From contig PBFW01000007.1 of the NCBI GenBank assembly GCA_002719955.1, positions 325,168 to 375,075 on the forward strand: 49,908 bases of DNA, given 5' to 3'. A program made the translations under genes and the position numbers. The notes beneath the pieces are model-generated. The model did not search any database. It saw nothing but the letters and a program-made list of their open reading frames with translations, and was not told the DNA's origin. Positions 34,859-43,084 of the stretch are shown here, piece by piece. The first letter of the stretch is position 1. Every line of letters starts with the position of its first letter. The DNA comes from Deltaproteobacteria bacterium (lineage in GTDB: Bacteria; Myxococcota_A; UBA9160; UBA4427).

Positions 34859-35857
34859 ATGTCCACGAAGATCCACGCAAACACACTCCACCTCGGGCCC
34901 AATCTCCAGATCACTTTCCAGCGCACCCTTCGCATCCCCGACGACGGAGAGACCTACCCTCTACCGCCCGGCCTCGGCGACTTTCCCATTCGCCGCGTGG
35001 ATGACTACATCGACCGTGTGCCCGCCGATTGGCGAGAGCACGGAGGCGTCTTCATCCCCATGTATCAGCGCGAAGCGATGTGGCTCTGTTTTGACCATCG
35101 AAAAGACTGGCGACCCACCGCCCTGAAGATCGCCGTCGGCAAGGTCTGCGCGATCACCGGCGACCCCTGGAGCGAGATTCTTCGCGACGACCCCCAGGAC
35201 TACGTCGTCACGCCGGATCAGCCTTGGCTGGATGGCATCTCGGTCGGCGATGGGCACATCCGACAGTTCGTCGCGATGCCGCTTGGCATGGGATACACGG
35301 TAGAAGGCCAGATCACGGGAGATGAGACTCATGGTGGAATCCAGCTGAAGGCATTCGAGCCGAAGGCGGGGCTCTTCGACAAACCCGCGTCATCTCACGT
35401 CCGCTTCGGCGCGCCCGAGAGCGTCTACGACGTGTGTTTCCAAGCGCAGCCGACATGCGGCGCCATGGGCCTCGCAGCGGGTGGCCGCATCTGCCAATCG
35501 ATCTACCCCGATCCCCATAGCCTCGAAATCTGGGACCCCAAGAATACCTCGCGATCCTTTGTACACATCGTGAACAGCGATCTGTGGCGAGAGATCACCG
35601 GCGAAGCGGCCCCCCCCACCCCGGTGACCGCAAGAGAGTACGAGCGGGCCGGGCTGCCGTGGTTCGAGCTCTACGATGAGCATCGGGGGACGCTCAAGGG
35701 CAGTGCCGCGCTGCGGCGAGTGAAGAGTGTGAAGGAGAAGGATCTCGAGAAGTCGACTCACCCGCTGCAGCAGGATGGATCGGTAGCGGTGCCGGTCGTC
35801 GTGAAGCTGGGTACGAAGGGGGCAAGTTCCGTCGACATCCGGGATGGGGATTGGTGA
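34859..35857 (+). CDS. Conserved protein of unknown function
   Basis: A 332-residue, soluble protein without signal peptide. Sequence features: LHLGPNLQITFQRTLRIPDD, then DYIDRVPADWREHGGVFIP and MYQREAMWLCFDHRKDWRP, KIAVGKVCAITGDPW, PLGMGYTVEGQITGDE and HGGIQLKAFEPK. I recall this opening (FQRTLRIPDDG...YPLPPGLG) in an uncharacterised family that is widespread in bacteria, but I cannot name a domain or function. Conserved Trp/Tyr and Cys (CGAMGLAAGGRICQ) may bind a ligand. ATG 34859 follows GAGGAGC by 6 nt. It faces the ECF sigma gene across 185 bp and may be transcribed by that sigma. Confidence 0.75.
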   Translation: MSTKIHANTLHLGPNLQITFQRTLRIPDDGETYPLPPGLGDFPIRRVDDYIDRVPADWREHGGVFIPMYQREAMWLCFDHRKDWRPTALKIAVGKVCAITGDPWSEILRDDPQDYVVTPDQPWLDGISVGDGHIRQFVAMPLGMGYTVEGQITGDETHGGIQLKAFEPKAGLFDKPASSHVRFGAPESVYDVCFQAQPTCGAMGLAAGGRICQSIYPDPHSLEIWDPKNTSRSFVHIVNSDLWREITGEAAPPTPVTAREYERAGLPWFELYDEHRGTLKGSAALRRVKSVKEKDLEKSTHPLQQDGSVAVPVVVKLGTKGASSVDIRDGDW

Positions 35858-36262
35858 CATCCGCCGAGGGGGGAGGTCCGCAGATTTCGGCGAAACTGTG
35901 GACCGTCGGAAACCTCAACCCGAGGCGCTCTCCAATTCCTTGGAACTCACGCCGAAAGGAATATTATGAATTGGATTCTCTGTCCCGCAGACTCAATGGT
36001 AGTGGAACGAGACCACGGAGCTAGATCGACGACAAACGCTCCCCACATCCGGGCATAGGGATCATCGGTCGGGTCTGGAATCGAATAGAGGTTTCCGCCA
36101 GGGCCGCCCAGAGTCCCCGCCCGTGTCTGAGTCCATCCGGAAACGGTCGTCCGAAGACCGAGGCTGCCAATATTAGGCCGCCCATCCCGTGAGAGAGAGC
36201 GAAGAGAGACAGCAGCGCGTCGCGCTCTCAGCGCAGTCCCCCCGCATTCGGTGAGTGAGAAT
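35858..36262. other. Spacer without a recognisable gene
   Basis: About 400 bp downstream of the unknown protein, convergent with a dehydrogenase. A 30-codon frame at 35967 (ATG preceded by AAAGGAATATT) is too short and unlike any family, so I do not call it. Confidence 0.35.
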
Positions 36263-37381
36263 TCATCCGTTTGCGCCGGCTCTCACTACGGGGCGATCGA
36301 AAGCGTGACGTGGGAGCAGCGGCGGCAGATCCACGGACGAGACGAGGCCGGGCGGCGCCTCACAGACGTATGGAATCGCATTCACGACGCGCATCGTCGT
36401 TGCGACCATTCCCTGGTCGCTGAAGGTCTCGTCCGTGCCGAGAGTGAGCTCACATTTGAAGCTCGGATCGCCGTCGACGACAATTCGATACGTGCCCGCA
36501 TCCACCGCGGTCGGCCAATCGGGTGCGATATCGGATGCGGCGCGGTTGATATGCTCGATAACGATCGCGTCTCGGCCATCCACGACGCCGATCGTCTCGA
36601 AGCGAACCGCGGCGACGGTGCCCGCTTCGATCACCCCCGCCGCCACTTCGATCCGTCGATCGGTCGTACACTTTTCGTAAGTCTCTCGAATGCGTTCGAG
36701 TTTCGCGCCCAGCTGGTCCGCCACCATCCGAACCGGTGGGCCCCACGTCATGACTTGAATGCCCGGCATTTCCATGATGCACCGATGCTCTGGTGCCTTC
36801 CCGAACCCGAAGACCTCGAACATCGTGAACGCAACTGGATAGTCCGCGTAGGAGAAGATCTCTTGAGTGCGCACGGACTCGATCTGATTCGACATCGTCG
36901 AAAGCCTGAGAACGAGTTCGTCACCAGCGAATCCAGGCTCGATCCCGGACGCATAGAGCGACGCTCCACCTTCCAGGCAAGCTTGCTCGAGCCGCTGCAC
37001 GTGAGTCGGATCAAAGGCCGGTGGATGCACGAGGCCCGGAATCGAGGTCGTGACGACGTTGATCCCCGCAGCGAGCATCTCACAGATGTCGTCGACGCAT
37101 TCTCTGGGTCTCGGCTCACCACTCGCCGTGTAGCAGATACAATCGGGCTGCAACGAGAGCAATGCCTTTCGGTCCGAGGACGCTTTCAGCCCGGTGAGTG
37201 GGGCATCCACGATTTCCCCGACGTCTCGACCCACTTTGTCCGGGTTGTGAACCCATACTCCGACGAGATCGAAATCCGGACGTTCTGTCAGCACGCGCGC
37301 TGCGATCGATCCCACACCGCCGGTCGACCACGACACGACGCGTGTTCGATCCCTCCGCCCCTCATTCACTCGCCCGACCAT
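36263..37381 (-). CDS. NAD(P)H-dependent dehydrogenase (dihydrodipicolinate reductase / 2,4-diaminopentanoate dehydrogenase-like)
   Basis: A 372-residue protein with an N-terminal Rossmann motif VVSWSTGGVGSIAARVL, followed by DFDLVGVWVHNPDKVGRDV, then LQPDCICYTASGEPRPREC and INVVTTSIPGLVHPPAFDP. EQACLEGGASLYASGIEPGF continues the pattern. The fold and order resemble dihydrodipicolinate-reductase-like, 2,4-diaminopentanoate dehydrogenase-type proteins common in actinobacteria and environmental proteobacteria, many annotated only as oxidoreductases. Substrate unknown. The start at 37381 is divergent from the SDR gene at 37486, 104 bp apart. A long open frame on the opposite strand is an antisense shadow. 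Confidence 0.82.
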   Translation of the reverse strand: MVGRVNEGRRDRTRVVSWSTGGVGSIAARVLTERPDFDLVGVWVHNPDKVGRDVGEIVDAPLTGLKASSDRKALLSLQPDCICYTASGEPRPRECVDDICEMLAAGINVVTTSIPGLVHPPAFDPTHVQRLEQACLEGGASLYASGIEPGFAGDELVLRLSTMSNQIESVRTQEIFSYADYPVAFTMFEVFGFGKAPEHRCIMEMPGIQVMTWGPPVRMVADQLGAKLERIRETYEKCTTDRRIEVAAGVIEAGTVAAVRFETIGVVDGRDAIVIEHINRAASDIAPDWPTAVDAGTYRIVVDGDPSFKCELTLGTDETFSDQGMVATTMRVVNAIPYVCEAPPGLVSSVDLPPLLPRHAFDRPVVRAGANG

Positions 37382-37485
37382 TTCTGATTCCTTCCGATTT
37401 AGATGCCTATCATGTTATGTAGCTAGAGCCATTTCTCTGTGCAACACTGAATCGCAACAGCGCATCAAGAGATGACGGAGATTCG

Positions 37486-38301
37486 ATGATCCTTGACCAA
37501 TTTCGCTTGACGGACAAGATCGCGATCGTCACTGGCTCGGGGCACGGGATCGGTAGAGCCATTTGCGTTGCACTCGCTGAGGCCGGGGCGAATATCGTCT
37601 GCTGCGCGAGGACGCAGTCGGATGTCGACGAAACCGCTCGACTCGTTCGCGAGTGCGGCCGCGAGAGTCTGGCCCTGACTTGTGACGTACTGGAGACGGA
37701 TCAACTCGAAAGCCTCGTCGAAGCGACGATGCAGCAATTTGGACGGATCGATATCCTCGTAAATAATGCGGGCGGCGCGATCCCTCGACCCGCGCTGAAG
37801 GTCTCCGAGCGCTCCTTCGAGAAAGTCGTTCGCTTCAACCTGACGAGCCCGTTCCTTCTCGCGAAGAGGGTCGTACCTCATATGATTCGTACGAGCGGTT
37901 CGGGATCGATCGTCAACATTTCGTCGGGTTCGAGTGTCCAACAGATCGCCGGCATGGCCCATTACGGCGCAGCGAAGGCTGGGCTGAACCAACTGACCCA
38001 TCTACTCGGCGTCGAGTTCGCCCCGAGCATTCGAGTCAACGGGATCATCGTTGGCCAAATCGACACGCCGGGAGCCGCGTCCGTCCTCAGCGACGAGATG
38101 AAGGCGCGTGCGGCGTCCAAGATCCCAATGAAGCGGCTCGGGCGAGATACGGATATCGCGGCTTGCGCGCTCTATCTCGCGTCCCCGGCCTCGGGCTGGG
38201 TGACCGGACATTCGATTACGGTCAATGGCGGTGCGGACGAGGTGCCTCTCGCCTTTCCGGTTCCCGCGCTCGAAGAAATGATTCACGAGGACGGGGGGTA
38301 G
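37486..38301 (+). CDS. Short-chain dehydrogenase/reductase (SDR)
   Basis: A 271-residue SDR: IAIVTGSGHGIGRAICVALA, VCCARTQSDVDETARLV (Arg after beta-2, suggesting NADP), DILVNNAGGAIPRP, IVNISSGSSVQQIAGMAHYG and AAKAGLNQLTHLL with Tyr and Lys. The C terminus is TGHSITVNGGADE plus an extra tail LAFPVPALEEMIHEDGG. The overall shape fits 7-alpha-hydroxysteroid and glucose-1-dehydrogenase-like SDRs. ATG 37486 is preceded by GATGACGGAGATTC. It shares a short divergent spacer with the dehydrogenase at 36263-37381. Confidence 0.9.
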   Translation: MILDQFRLTDKIAIVTGSGHGIGRAICVALAEAGANIVCCARTQSDVDETARLVRECGRESLALTCDVLETDQLESLVEATMQQFGRIDILVNNAGGAIPRPALKVSERSFEKVVRFNLTSPFLLAKRVVPHMIRTSGSGSIVNISSGSSVQQIAGMAHYGAAKAGLNQLTHLLGVEFAPSIRVNGIIVGQIDTPGAASVLSDEMKARAASKIPMKRLGRDTDIAACALYLASPASGWVTGHSITVNGGADEVPLAFPVPALEEMIHEDGG

Positions 38302-38399
38302 TCCGACCCAGCGTGCTGCGAATGAGGTGAGGACTCCAGCTCAGGTGGGTCCACTCGAAGGGAACGTAGCGATCGTCGCGGGGACGGGTCGCGGTGAAC

Positions 38400-39263
38400 T
38401 CAACGACGGCGGCGATCTTCCACTCGATAGACCCGAGCGATTCCCTGGCTCACCGTTGCAGCCGTGGGCAGCGCGAGTCCCTCTTTTCGAGCCAGCTCGA
38501 GCGCATGTGCCAGATCCTTTTCAGCGTTGAAGAGCTGTACCCGCATCGCGTCCTGGACCTCGTCCGGCAAGACCATCTCCTGCGGAAGCGAAGCCGACGC
38601 AACGAACTGCATCTCCATATCGGAGAGCTGACCGTTCGCCCGTGTCGCCTCGATCAGGTGCTTGCTGTCGATCCCCGCCACCTGCGCGAGTCCGAAAGCT
38701 TCGCGAACCGCCGCGAAGTGAACATAGGAGAGGAGATTCACCGCCAGCTTGAGTTTCGCCCCGGCGCCTCGGGGTCCGGCATGAATGACGAGCTTGCTGC
38801 TCGCTTCGAGTACGGGTTGCACCTTCTCGACCGCAGCGTCCTCGCCGCCGACCAGAAAGACGAGCTCTCCCTCACGCGCCCCGAGCTCACCTCCCGTGAC
38901 GGCCGCATCGATGACCGTGCAACCCCTTTGCGAGGCCGCCTCATGCATCTCCTCCACCGTCTCAGGCCTGATCGTGCTGTGGATGGCCACCACGCTCCCC
39001 GGTGCGAGTTCATCCAGGGCTCCCGGTGCGCTATCGCCTAGCAATACAGAGCGGACGTGCTCGTCCGCCGGAACACAGAGACAGAGCACATCCGAGGCCG
39101 CAGCGACCTCCCCGGCTGAAGCGCCAGCGCGCGCACCGGTGTCGACCAGAGCCTTTACCGAATCGGAAACGAGATCGAAGACCGTCGTCTCGAATCCAGC
39201 AGGAGCGAGATGAGACGCCATGGGCTTCCCCATGCTGCCGAGACCGATATAACCAACGCGCAT
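38400..39263 (-). CDS. NAD(P)-dependent beta-hydroxyacid dehydrogenase (3-hydroxyisobutyrate dehydrogenase family)
   Basis: A 287-residue enzyme: N-terminal Rossmann motif MRVGYIGLGSMGKPMASHL, the substrate-binding DAAVTGGELGAREGELVF and the catalytic-Lys helix GAKLKLAVNLLSYVHFAAV, followed by EKDLAHALELARKEGLALP. Length and motifs match the 3-hydroxyisobutyrate/tartronate semialdehyde group, which oxidise beta-hydroxyacids with NAD(P). ATG 39263 follows GGGAGGAAGT; an upstream in-frame start includes the Shine-Dalgarno and is less likely. The exact acid is unknown; context suggests branched-acid or glycolate-type metabolism together with the ThDP enzyme nearby. Confidence 0.9.
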   Translation of the reverse strand: MRVGYIGLGSMGKPMASHLAPAGFETTVFDLVSDSVKALVDTGARAGASAGEVAAASDVLCLCVPADEHVRSVLLGDSAPGALDELAPGSVVAIHSTIRPETVEEMHEAASQRGCTVIDAAVTGGELGAREGELVFLVGGEDAAVEKVQPVLEASSKLVIHAGPRGAGAKLKLAVNLLSYVHFAAVREAFGLAQVAGIDSKHLIEATRANGQLSDMEMQFVASASLPQEMVLPDEVQDAMRVQLFNAEKDLAHALELARKEGLALPTAATVSQGIARVYRVEDRRRR

Positions 39264-39369
39264 ATCAACTTCCTCCCAATCGTTCAATCTCTGTTCGACG
39301 AGTCGCTGTTCTTCATCATCGCCACGCGTGGCGGGAGATAGCCTGATCCGTGTGGCTCATCGACTCCCA

Positions 39370-39745
39370 AATGCCTCGCGGACTCCTCTGGATGAATCGA
39401 AAGAATAGACGAGTTCGCGCCTGATCAAATGGCGCGACTCGACGTCCCCCTCGATCGACCGCTGCGTACCGCAGCCGCCCAGTCCTCGGGAGCGATCCAC
39501 CCGGCCGTTCGTGTGTGAAGCAGTCGATCGCGCCGTCCAGATGGCCGTAGAACCGGTCGAAAATGACACCGCCTTGGCGCCAGCCTGTCGATGCTGGGCG
39601 TCGCGATCGGGCCTCCCTAATAGCCAACGTCGTTCCAGCCGAGATCGTCCGCGAGAAGGACGATGATGTTGGGGCTTTCCGCGCGAGCGGAGGGAACGGC
39701 AACCAGCGCTGACAAGCGCAACAGGAATGTGATGGCAAAACGGGG
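39370..39745 (-). pseudogene. N-terminal remnant of an arylsulfatase
   Basis: The minus strand shows a signal-like stretch FAITFLLRLSALVAVPSARA, then ESPNIIVLLADDLGWNDVGY, the first conserved block (metal-binding Asp-Asp). An in-frame TAG (39619-39617) follows. The same frame then continues GGPIATPSIDRLA, and after a frameshift GGVIFDRFYGHLDGAIDCF, which belongs much further into the protein. So the region between, including the formylglycine CxPxR, is deleted. At least one nonsense and one frameshift are present. A sulfatase C-terminal remnant lies at 1.6 kb; the two are not one gene. Confidence 0.6.
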
Positions 39746-40053
39746 GCCACGGGTCGAATCTAGCGGAGCGAGCGGCTCGGGCAAAACGCGGCGCCGCTGG
39801 CAAGGAACGGGTACGCCGGAAGTGATCCGCTGGTCGCGTGATGTGCCAGCCTTGGCCGACCGTCTAAGCGGCCCTCCCTTCGTACGAATGGAGACCTCCG
39901 CCAGCTCTCCACGGCGCTCAAGAGCCGGACTCTGGTCGCCCCCCCAGTTGCACATGTTCTCGAGACGAATCCTGCTCCTCCGGGTGAATAGAGAGAACCG
40001 ACAGGCCCCTCTTCGAACGATCGCGCATTCGTTCGATTCGCGTCTGTTGCCTA

Positions 40054-41709
40054 TTATTGATAGGACTCGCCCATCACGCCCGAGAATCCCGTATTGGTCG
40101 CGGAGGCGACAAATTTGTCGACGATGACGTTCACAATCGTTGTCCCACCGCTGTTCAGCGCCTCGACGAGGGCGGGTTTCAGCTGATCGGGCGACTCGAC
40201 CCGCACTCCAGAACCGCCGAATGCCTCGGCAATCCGCTGATAGTTGGACCAGCCCAGATCCTGGCTCGGCATCATGGGAGAATTCTCGGAGCGCGCGGTG
40301 ATCCCAGCGTTGTTACAGATGATGACGGTGATGGGCAGATCTTCTCTCACGCAGGTGTCGATTTCCATTCCGTTCCAGCCGAAGGCGCTATCCCCGGAGA
40401 TGACGACCACCGGAACATCGGGTTTCGCGGCCTTGGCGCCCATTCCAAACGGAACTCCCACGCCCACATTGCCGAGAGTGCCGGGATTGATACGATGCCC
40501 CGGCTCGAAGGTTGGAATCGAATGCCTGCAAAAGCCCAGCGTGTCGTGGCCATCTTCGATGACGACGGTATTGCGCGGAAGCAGGTCGCGGATTTCCTTC
40601 ATGAGCCGGAGCGGATGAATGGGGATGCTGTTGGAGTTGGCCGCTACGGATGACCTCTCTTCTGCTTGTGCTTGTTTGGTCGCCAGCATCCGAATCCAGC
40701 TCTCGTACTGATCGGGCGAGAACCTGCCGAGTGCGAGTTCGTTCAGCTGCGTCAGCGCTGTCCTGGCATCCGCCGCGATACCGACTTCGACCGCCTTATT
40801 TCTCCCCATCTGTGTCGGGTCGATATTGATGGCGATCATCTTGACGTCCGCATCCCAACGGGGCGGAGTGAAGTGGCCGATGATGAAGTTGGCTCGCGTG
40901 CCGACCACCAGGACGGCATCTGCATTCTTGAAGGCCAGGCCGCGCGCGGCCGGGAACGAGCTCGGATGGTCATCGGGCACGATGCCACGGGACTGGGGCG
41001 TCGGATAGAAGGGAATGCCCGAGAGATCGAGGAATCCTCTCAACTCCGCCGAGGCCTTCGACCAGATGACGCCGCTTCCGGCCACGACCAGGGGACGTTC
41101 CGCGCCGCTCAGGATTTCGATGGCCTTTTCCAGATCCGAAGTCGACGCGGAAGGCCGCGCCGGCTCGACGCCTGGATATGATTTGAAGCAGCGCTTCGGG
41201 TCGATCTCCTGATAAAGCATGTCGGCGGGCAGATCGACATAGACCGCCCCTCTGGCTCCGGACTGGCAGACCCGAAAGGCTTCACAGATATTGGAGCCCA
41301 CCTGCTTTGCGCTGTGGATCTGCAAGACCTTCTTGGCAGCCGGAATCATCAGGTCGAGCTCGTCCATTTCCTGAAAGCTGCCCGTACCCTTCTGATCCCG
41401 AGGGCCTGAGCCACCCAGCGCGATGATAGGCACCTGCTCATGTGTCGCGTGGCTGACCGCGGAAACCATGTTCGCAATGGCGGGTCCCGCCGGGGCGAGG
41501 CATACGCCCGGGCGCCCACTCACCCTGGCGAAGGCCTGCGCAGCCGCCGCCGCGGCCTGTTCGTGACGTACGCCGACGAGCCGGATCCCTGCCTTTTCAC
41601 ATTCCTGTGTGAGCGACACATTGGGGGCGCCGGCAATATGAAAAATCGTATCGACTCCATTGTCGCGCAGGGCATGCGCGACGAGCTGAGATCCCGTGAT
41701 AGTCGTCAA
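40054..41709 (-). CDS. Thiamine-diphosphate enzyme (oxalyl-CoA decarboxylase / 2-hydroxyacyl-CoA lyase type)
   Basis: A 551-residue ThDP enzyme. N-terminal domain: GSQLVAHALRDNGVDTIFHI and catalytic Glu50 in GVRHEQAAAAAAQAFAR. Middle domain: ERPLVVAGSGVIWSKASAEL. The C-terminal ThDP-binding motif is VVISGDSAFGWNGMEIDTC followed by ITVIICNNAG (GDS...NN form, as in oxalyl-CoA decarboxylase, which I recall as GDSAFGFSGMEIETxxR). This family decarboxylates oxalyl-CoA or splits 2-hydroxyacyl-CoA to aldehyde and formyl-CoA; acetolactate synthase is less likely. The start is TTG at 41709, supported by GGAG 7 nt upstream. Same strand as the TetR gene upstream. Confidence 0.87.
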   Translation of the reverse strand: MTTITGSQLVAHALRDNGVDTIFHIAGAPNVSLTQECEKAGIRLVGVRHEQAAAAAAQAFARVSGRPGVCLAPAGPAIANMVSAVSHATHEQVPIIALGGSGPRDQKGTGSFQEMDELDLMIPAAKKVLQIHSAKQVGSNICEAFRVCQSGARGAVYVDLPADMLYQEIDPKRCFKSYPGVEPARPSASTSDLEKAIEILSGAERPLVVAGSGVIWSKASAELRGFLDLSGIPFYPTPQSRGIVPDDHPSSFPAARGLAFKNADAVLVVGTRANFIIGHFTPPRWDADVKMIAINIDPTQMGRNKAVEVGIAADARTALTQLNELALGRFSPDQYESWIRMLATKQAQAEERSSVAANSNSIPIHPLRLMKEIRDLLPRNTVVIEDGHDTLGFCRHSIPTFEPGHRINPGTLGNVGVGVPFGMGAKAAKPDVPVVVISGDSAFGWNGMEIDTCVREDLPITVIICNNAGITARSENSPMMPSQDLGWSNYQRIAEAFGGSGVRVESPDQLKPALVEALNSGGTTIVNVIVDKFVASATNTGFSGVMGESYQ

Positions 41710-41852
41710 AAGTCATCTCCATCAAATGGCACCAAAAGATCCCTACGAACGAGCTCAGACGCCGAAGAGCCACACCGCATTTCTGACACTCCCCTAAGCA
41801 CGGATCATTTCGTACGTTTGCGTTCAGCTGGACTTTCGCACACTACGGGATC

Positions 41853-42536
41853 TCAGGCGTTTCCGGCTCTCTCGGGCGCCGTCTTTTCGTCCCGCATGGC
41901 CTGGATCAGATCTCGGGTACCGCTTAGCAAGAGCTGTTTGTGTCGCTCCATCGAATGCTTGAGCTCGGGCGCTTTGCGTCCCGACATCAGCGGCTGCATG
42001 GCGGCCACGAAAAAGAGCGCGGCCCCGGTTGTGACGCTTGCGTAGTGAATGATGTCGTCGGGCGTCGCTTCGAGTCCGAGTTCGAGGAAGGCACCCTCGA
42101 TCATCGCTTGGACCCGGCCGCCCATCTCGGGCAGAAAACGGGCGATCGCACTCGACTCGGGCTTGGCGGCCTCGTGGAGCATCAGGCGTGCGAGCGTCGG
42201 TCGCTCCGTCAGCAGATCGACCCAGGCGGTGACGCTCGCGAGCAGTCGCTCCTCGGCGGGGTCGGAGGAGATCAGCAGCTCCTTGACGCGGTCATCGAGT
42301 GACGCGATGGCGGCGCGAACGACTTCCTCGTAGAGCGCCTGCTTGCTCGAGAAGTAGTAGTAGATACCGGGCTGATGCATGTCTACGGCCTCAGCGACCG
42401 CATCGATGCTGGTATCCGAGTAGCCGCGCTCGGCAAAGAGGCGCTCGGCGGCCGCGAGGATGCGCTGTCGGTTCTCCTCGCTCCGCTTCTGGGGGCGCCT
42501 GGGGCCCGTCGCCACCTTTCGTCGCACCGCCTTCAC
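41853..42536 (-). CDS. TetR family transcriptional regulator
   Basis: A 227-residue regulator with a strong N-terminal helix-turn-helix: RQRILAAAERLFAERGYSD, TSIDAVAEAVDMHQPGIYYY and FSSKQALYEEVV (about residues 22-70). The C-terminal domain (PTLARLMLHEAAKPESSAI, ATPDDIIHYASVTTGAALF) is the usual ligand-binding region. GTG start at 42536. It is divergent from the EthD-Rieske-P450 operon with 184 bp between, and two inverted repeats lie in that spacer. I infer that it represses this operon and perhaps itself. The ThDP enzyme gene lies 143 bp beyond its stop on the same strand. Confidence 0.9.
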   Translation of the reverse strand: MKAVRRKVATGPRRPQKRSEENRQRILAAAERLFAERGYSDTSIDAVAEAVDMHQPGIYYYFSSKQALYEEVVRAAIASLDDRVKELLISSDPAEERLLASVTAWVDLLTERPTLARLMLHEAAKPESSAIARFLPEMGGRVQAMIEGAFLELGLEATPDDIIHYASVTTGAALFFVAAMQPLMSGRKAPELKHSMERHKQLLLSGTRDLIQAMRDEKTAPERAGNA

Positions 42537-42572
42537 CGCCGCCCCCCTGGCTCTCGCATCGCCGCCCCAAGG

Positions 42573-42595
42573 ATTTTTATCAGAAGATCAAAAAT
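42573..42595. promoter_or_regulatory. Operator-like inverted repeat near the TetR start
   Basis: ATTTTTATC (42573-42581) is repeated inverted as GATCAAAAAT (42586-42595), with one unpaired base. It lies 37-60 bp in front of the regulator gene. It shares the TTTTATC half-site with the other repeat at 42617, which fits a TetR dimer recognition sequence. Confidence 0.45.
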
Positions 42596-42616
42596 TCTGC
42601 GACCACCGCTTGCGCC

Positions 42617-42638
42617 GATTTTATCAAGTCATAAAATC
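42617..42638. promoter_or_regulatory. Perfect operator-like palindrome in the TetR/EthD spacer
   Basis: GATTTTAT (42617-42624) and ATAAAATC (42631-42638) are perfect 8-bp arms around CAAGTC. It is the only strongly AT-rich dyad in the region and lies midway between the two divergent genes. Size and symmetry fit a TetR operator. Confidence 0.55.
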
Positions 42639-42720
42639 TATTTCGACCCCGCTCTGGCACGCCAGCTGGATGGTGTGCTTCCCACTCGCGGCGCGGGTGA
42701 TAGGCGAGTCCGAGGAATCA

Positions 42721-43083
42721 ATGATCACGACGCTCACATTCGTAAAGATGCTGCCAGGCTTTTCGCGGGACGCCTTTTTCGACCGCTGGTGTGAACACAC
42801 CCGCAACCTGGACGTGCGGGACCATCCCGAGATCACGCTGAACCGGCTGACGATGTTCCACGAGGGTTCCGAGTATCTGGGCATGGCCGAGAACCATTGG
42901 CCGGATCAGGAGAGTCTGGATGCGGCCATCCGTTGGTACGAAACGTCCGAAGGTCAGGCGCACCAGAAGGATCTCGACACCTTCATGGACACAGCCAATA
43001 GTCCGACGATGATCGTGAGCCATGAGGTCGAGGTGTCTGCCGAAAGGGGGATCGAGTGGAAAGCTCGTCCCGGGAGAGGATGA
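42721..43083 (+). CDS. EthD-domain protein
   Basis: A 120-residue dimeric alpha-beta barrel-like protein: MITTLTFVKMLPGFSRDAFF, WCEHTRNLDVRDHPEITLN, then YLGMAENHWPDQESLDAAI and FMDTANSPTMIVSHEVEV. It matches the EthD family, named for a protein required with a P450 system for ether degradation. First gene of an operon with a Rieske oxygenase (1-bp gap) and a P450; the EthD protein probably serves that oxidative pathway. ATG 42721 is preceded by CCGAGGAATC; open upstream frame is ignored. Confidence 0.82.
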   Translation: MITTLTFVKMLPGFSRDAFFDRWCEHTRNLDVRDHPEITLNRLTMFHEGSEYLGMAENHWPDQESLDAAIRWYETSEGQAHQKDLDTFMDTANSPTMIVSHEVEVSAERGIEWKARPGRG

Positions 43084-43084
43084 C

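Noticed and set aside
36251..37387. A 378-residue plus-strand frame
   Set aside because: It is antisense to the dehydrogenase on the minus strand, which has clear Rossmann motifs; the plus frame is Arg/His-rich without motifs.
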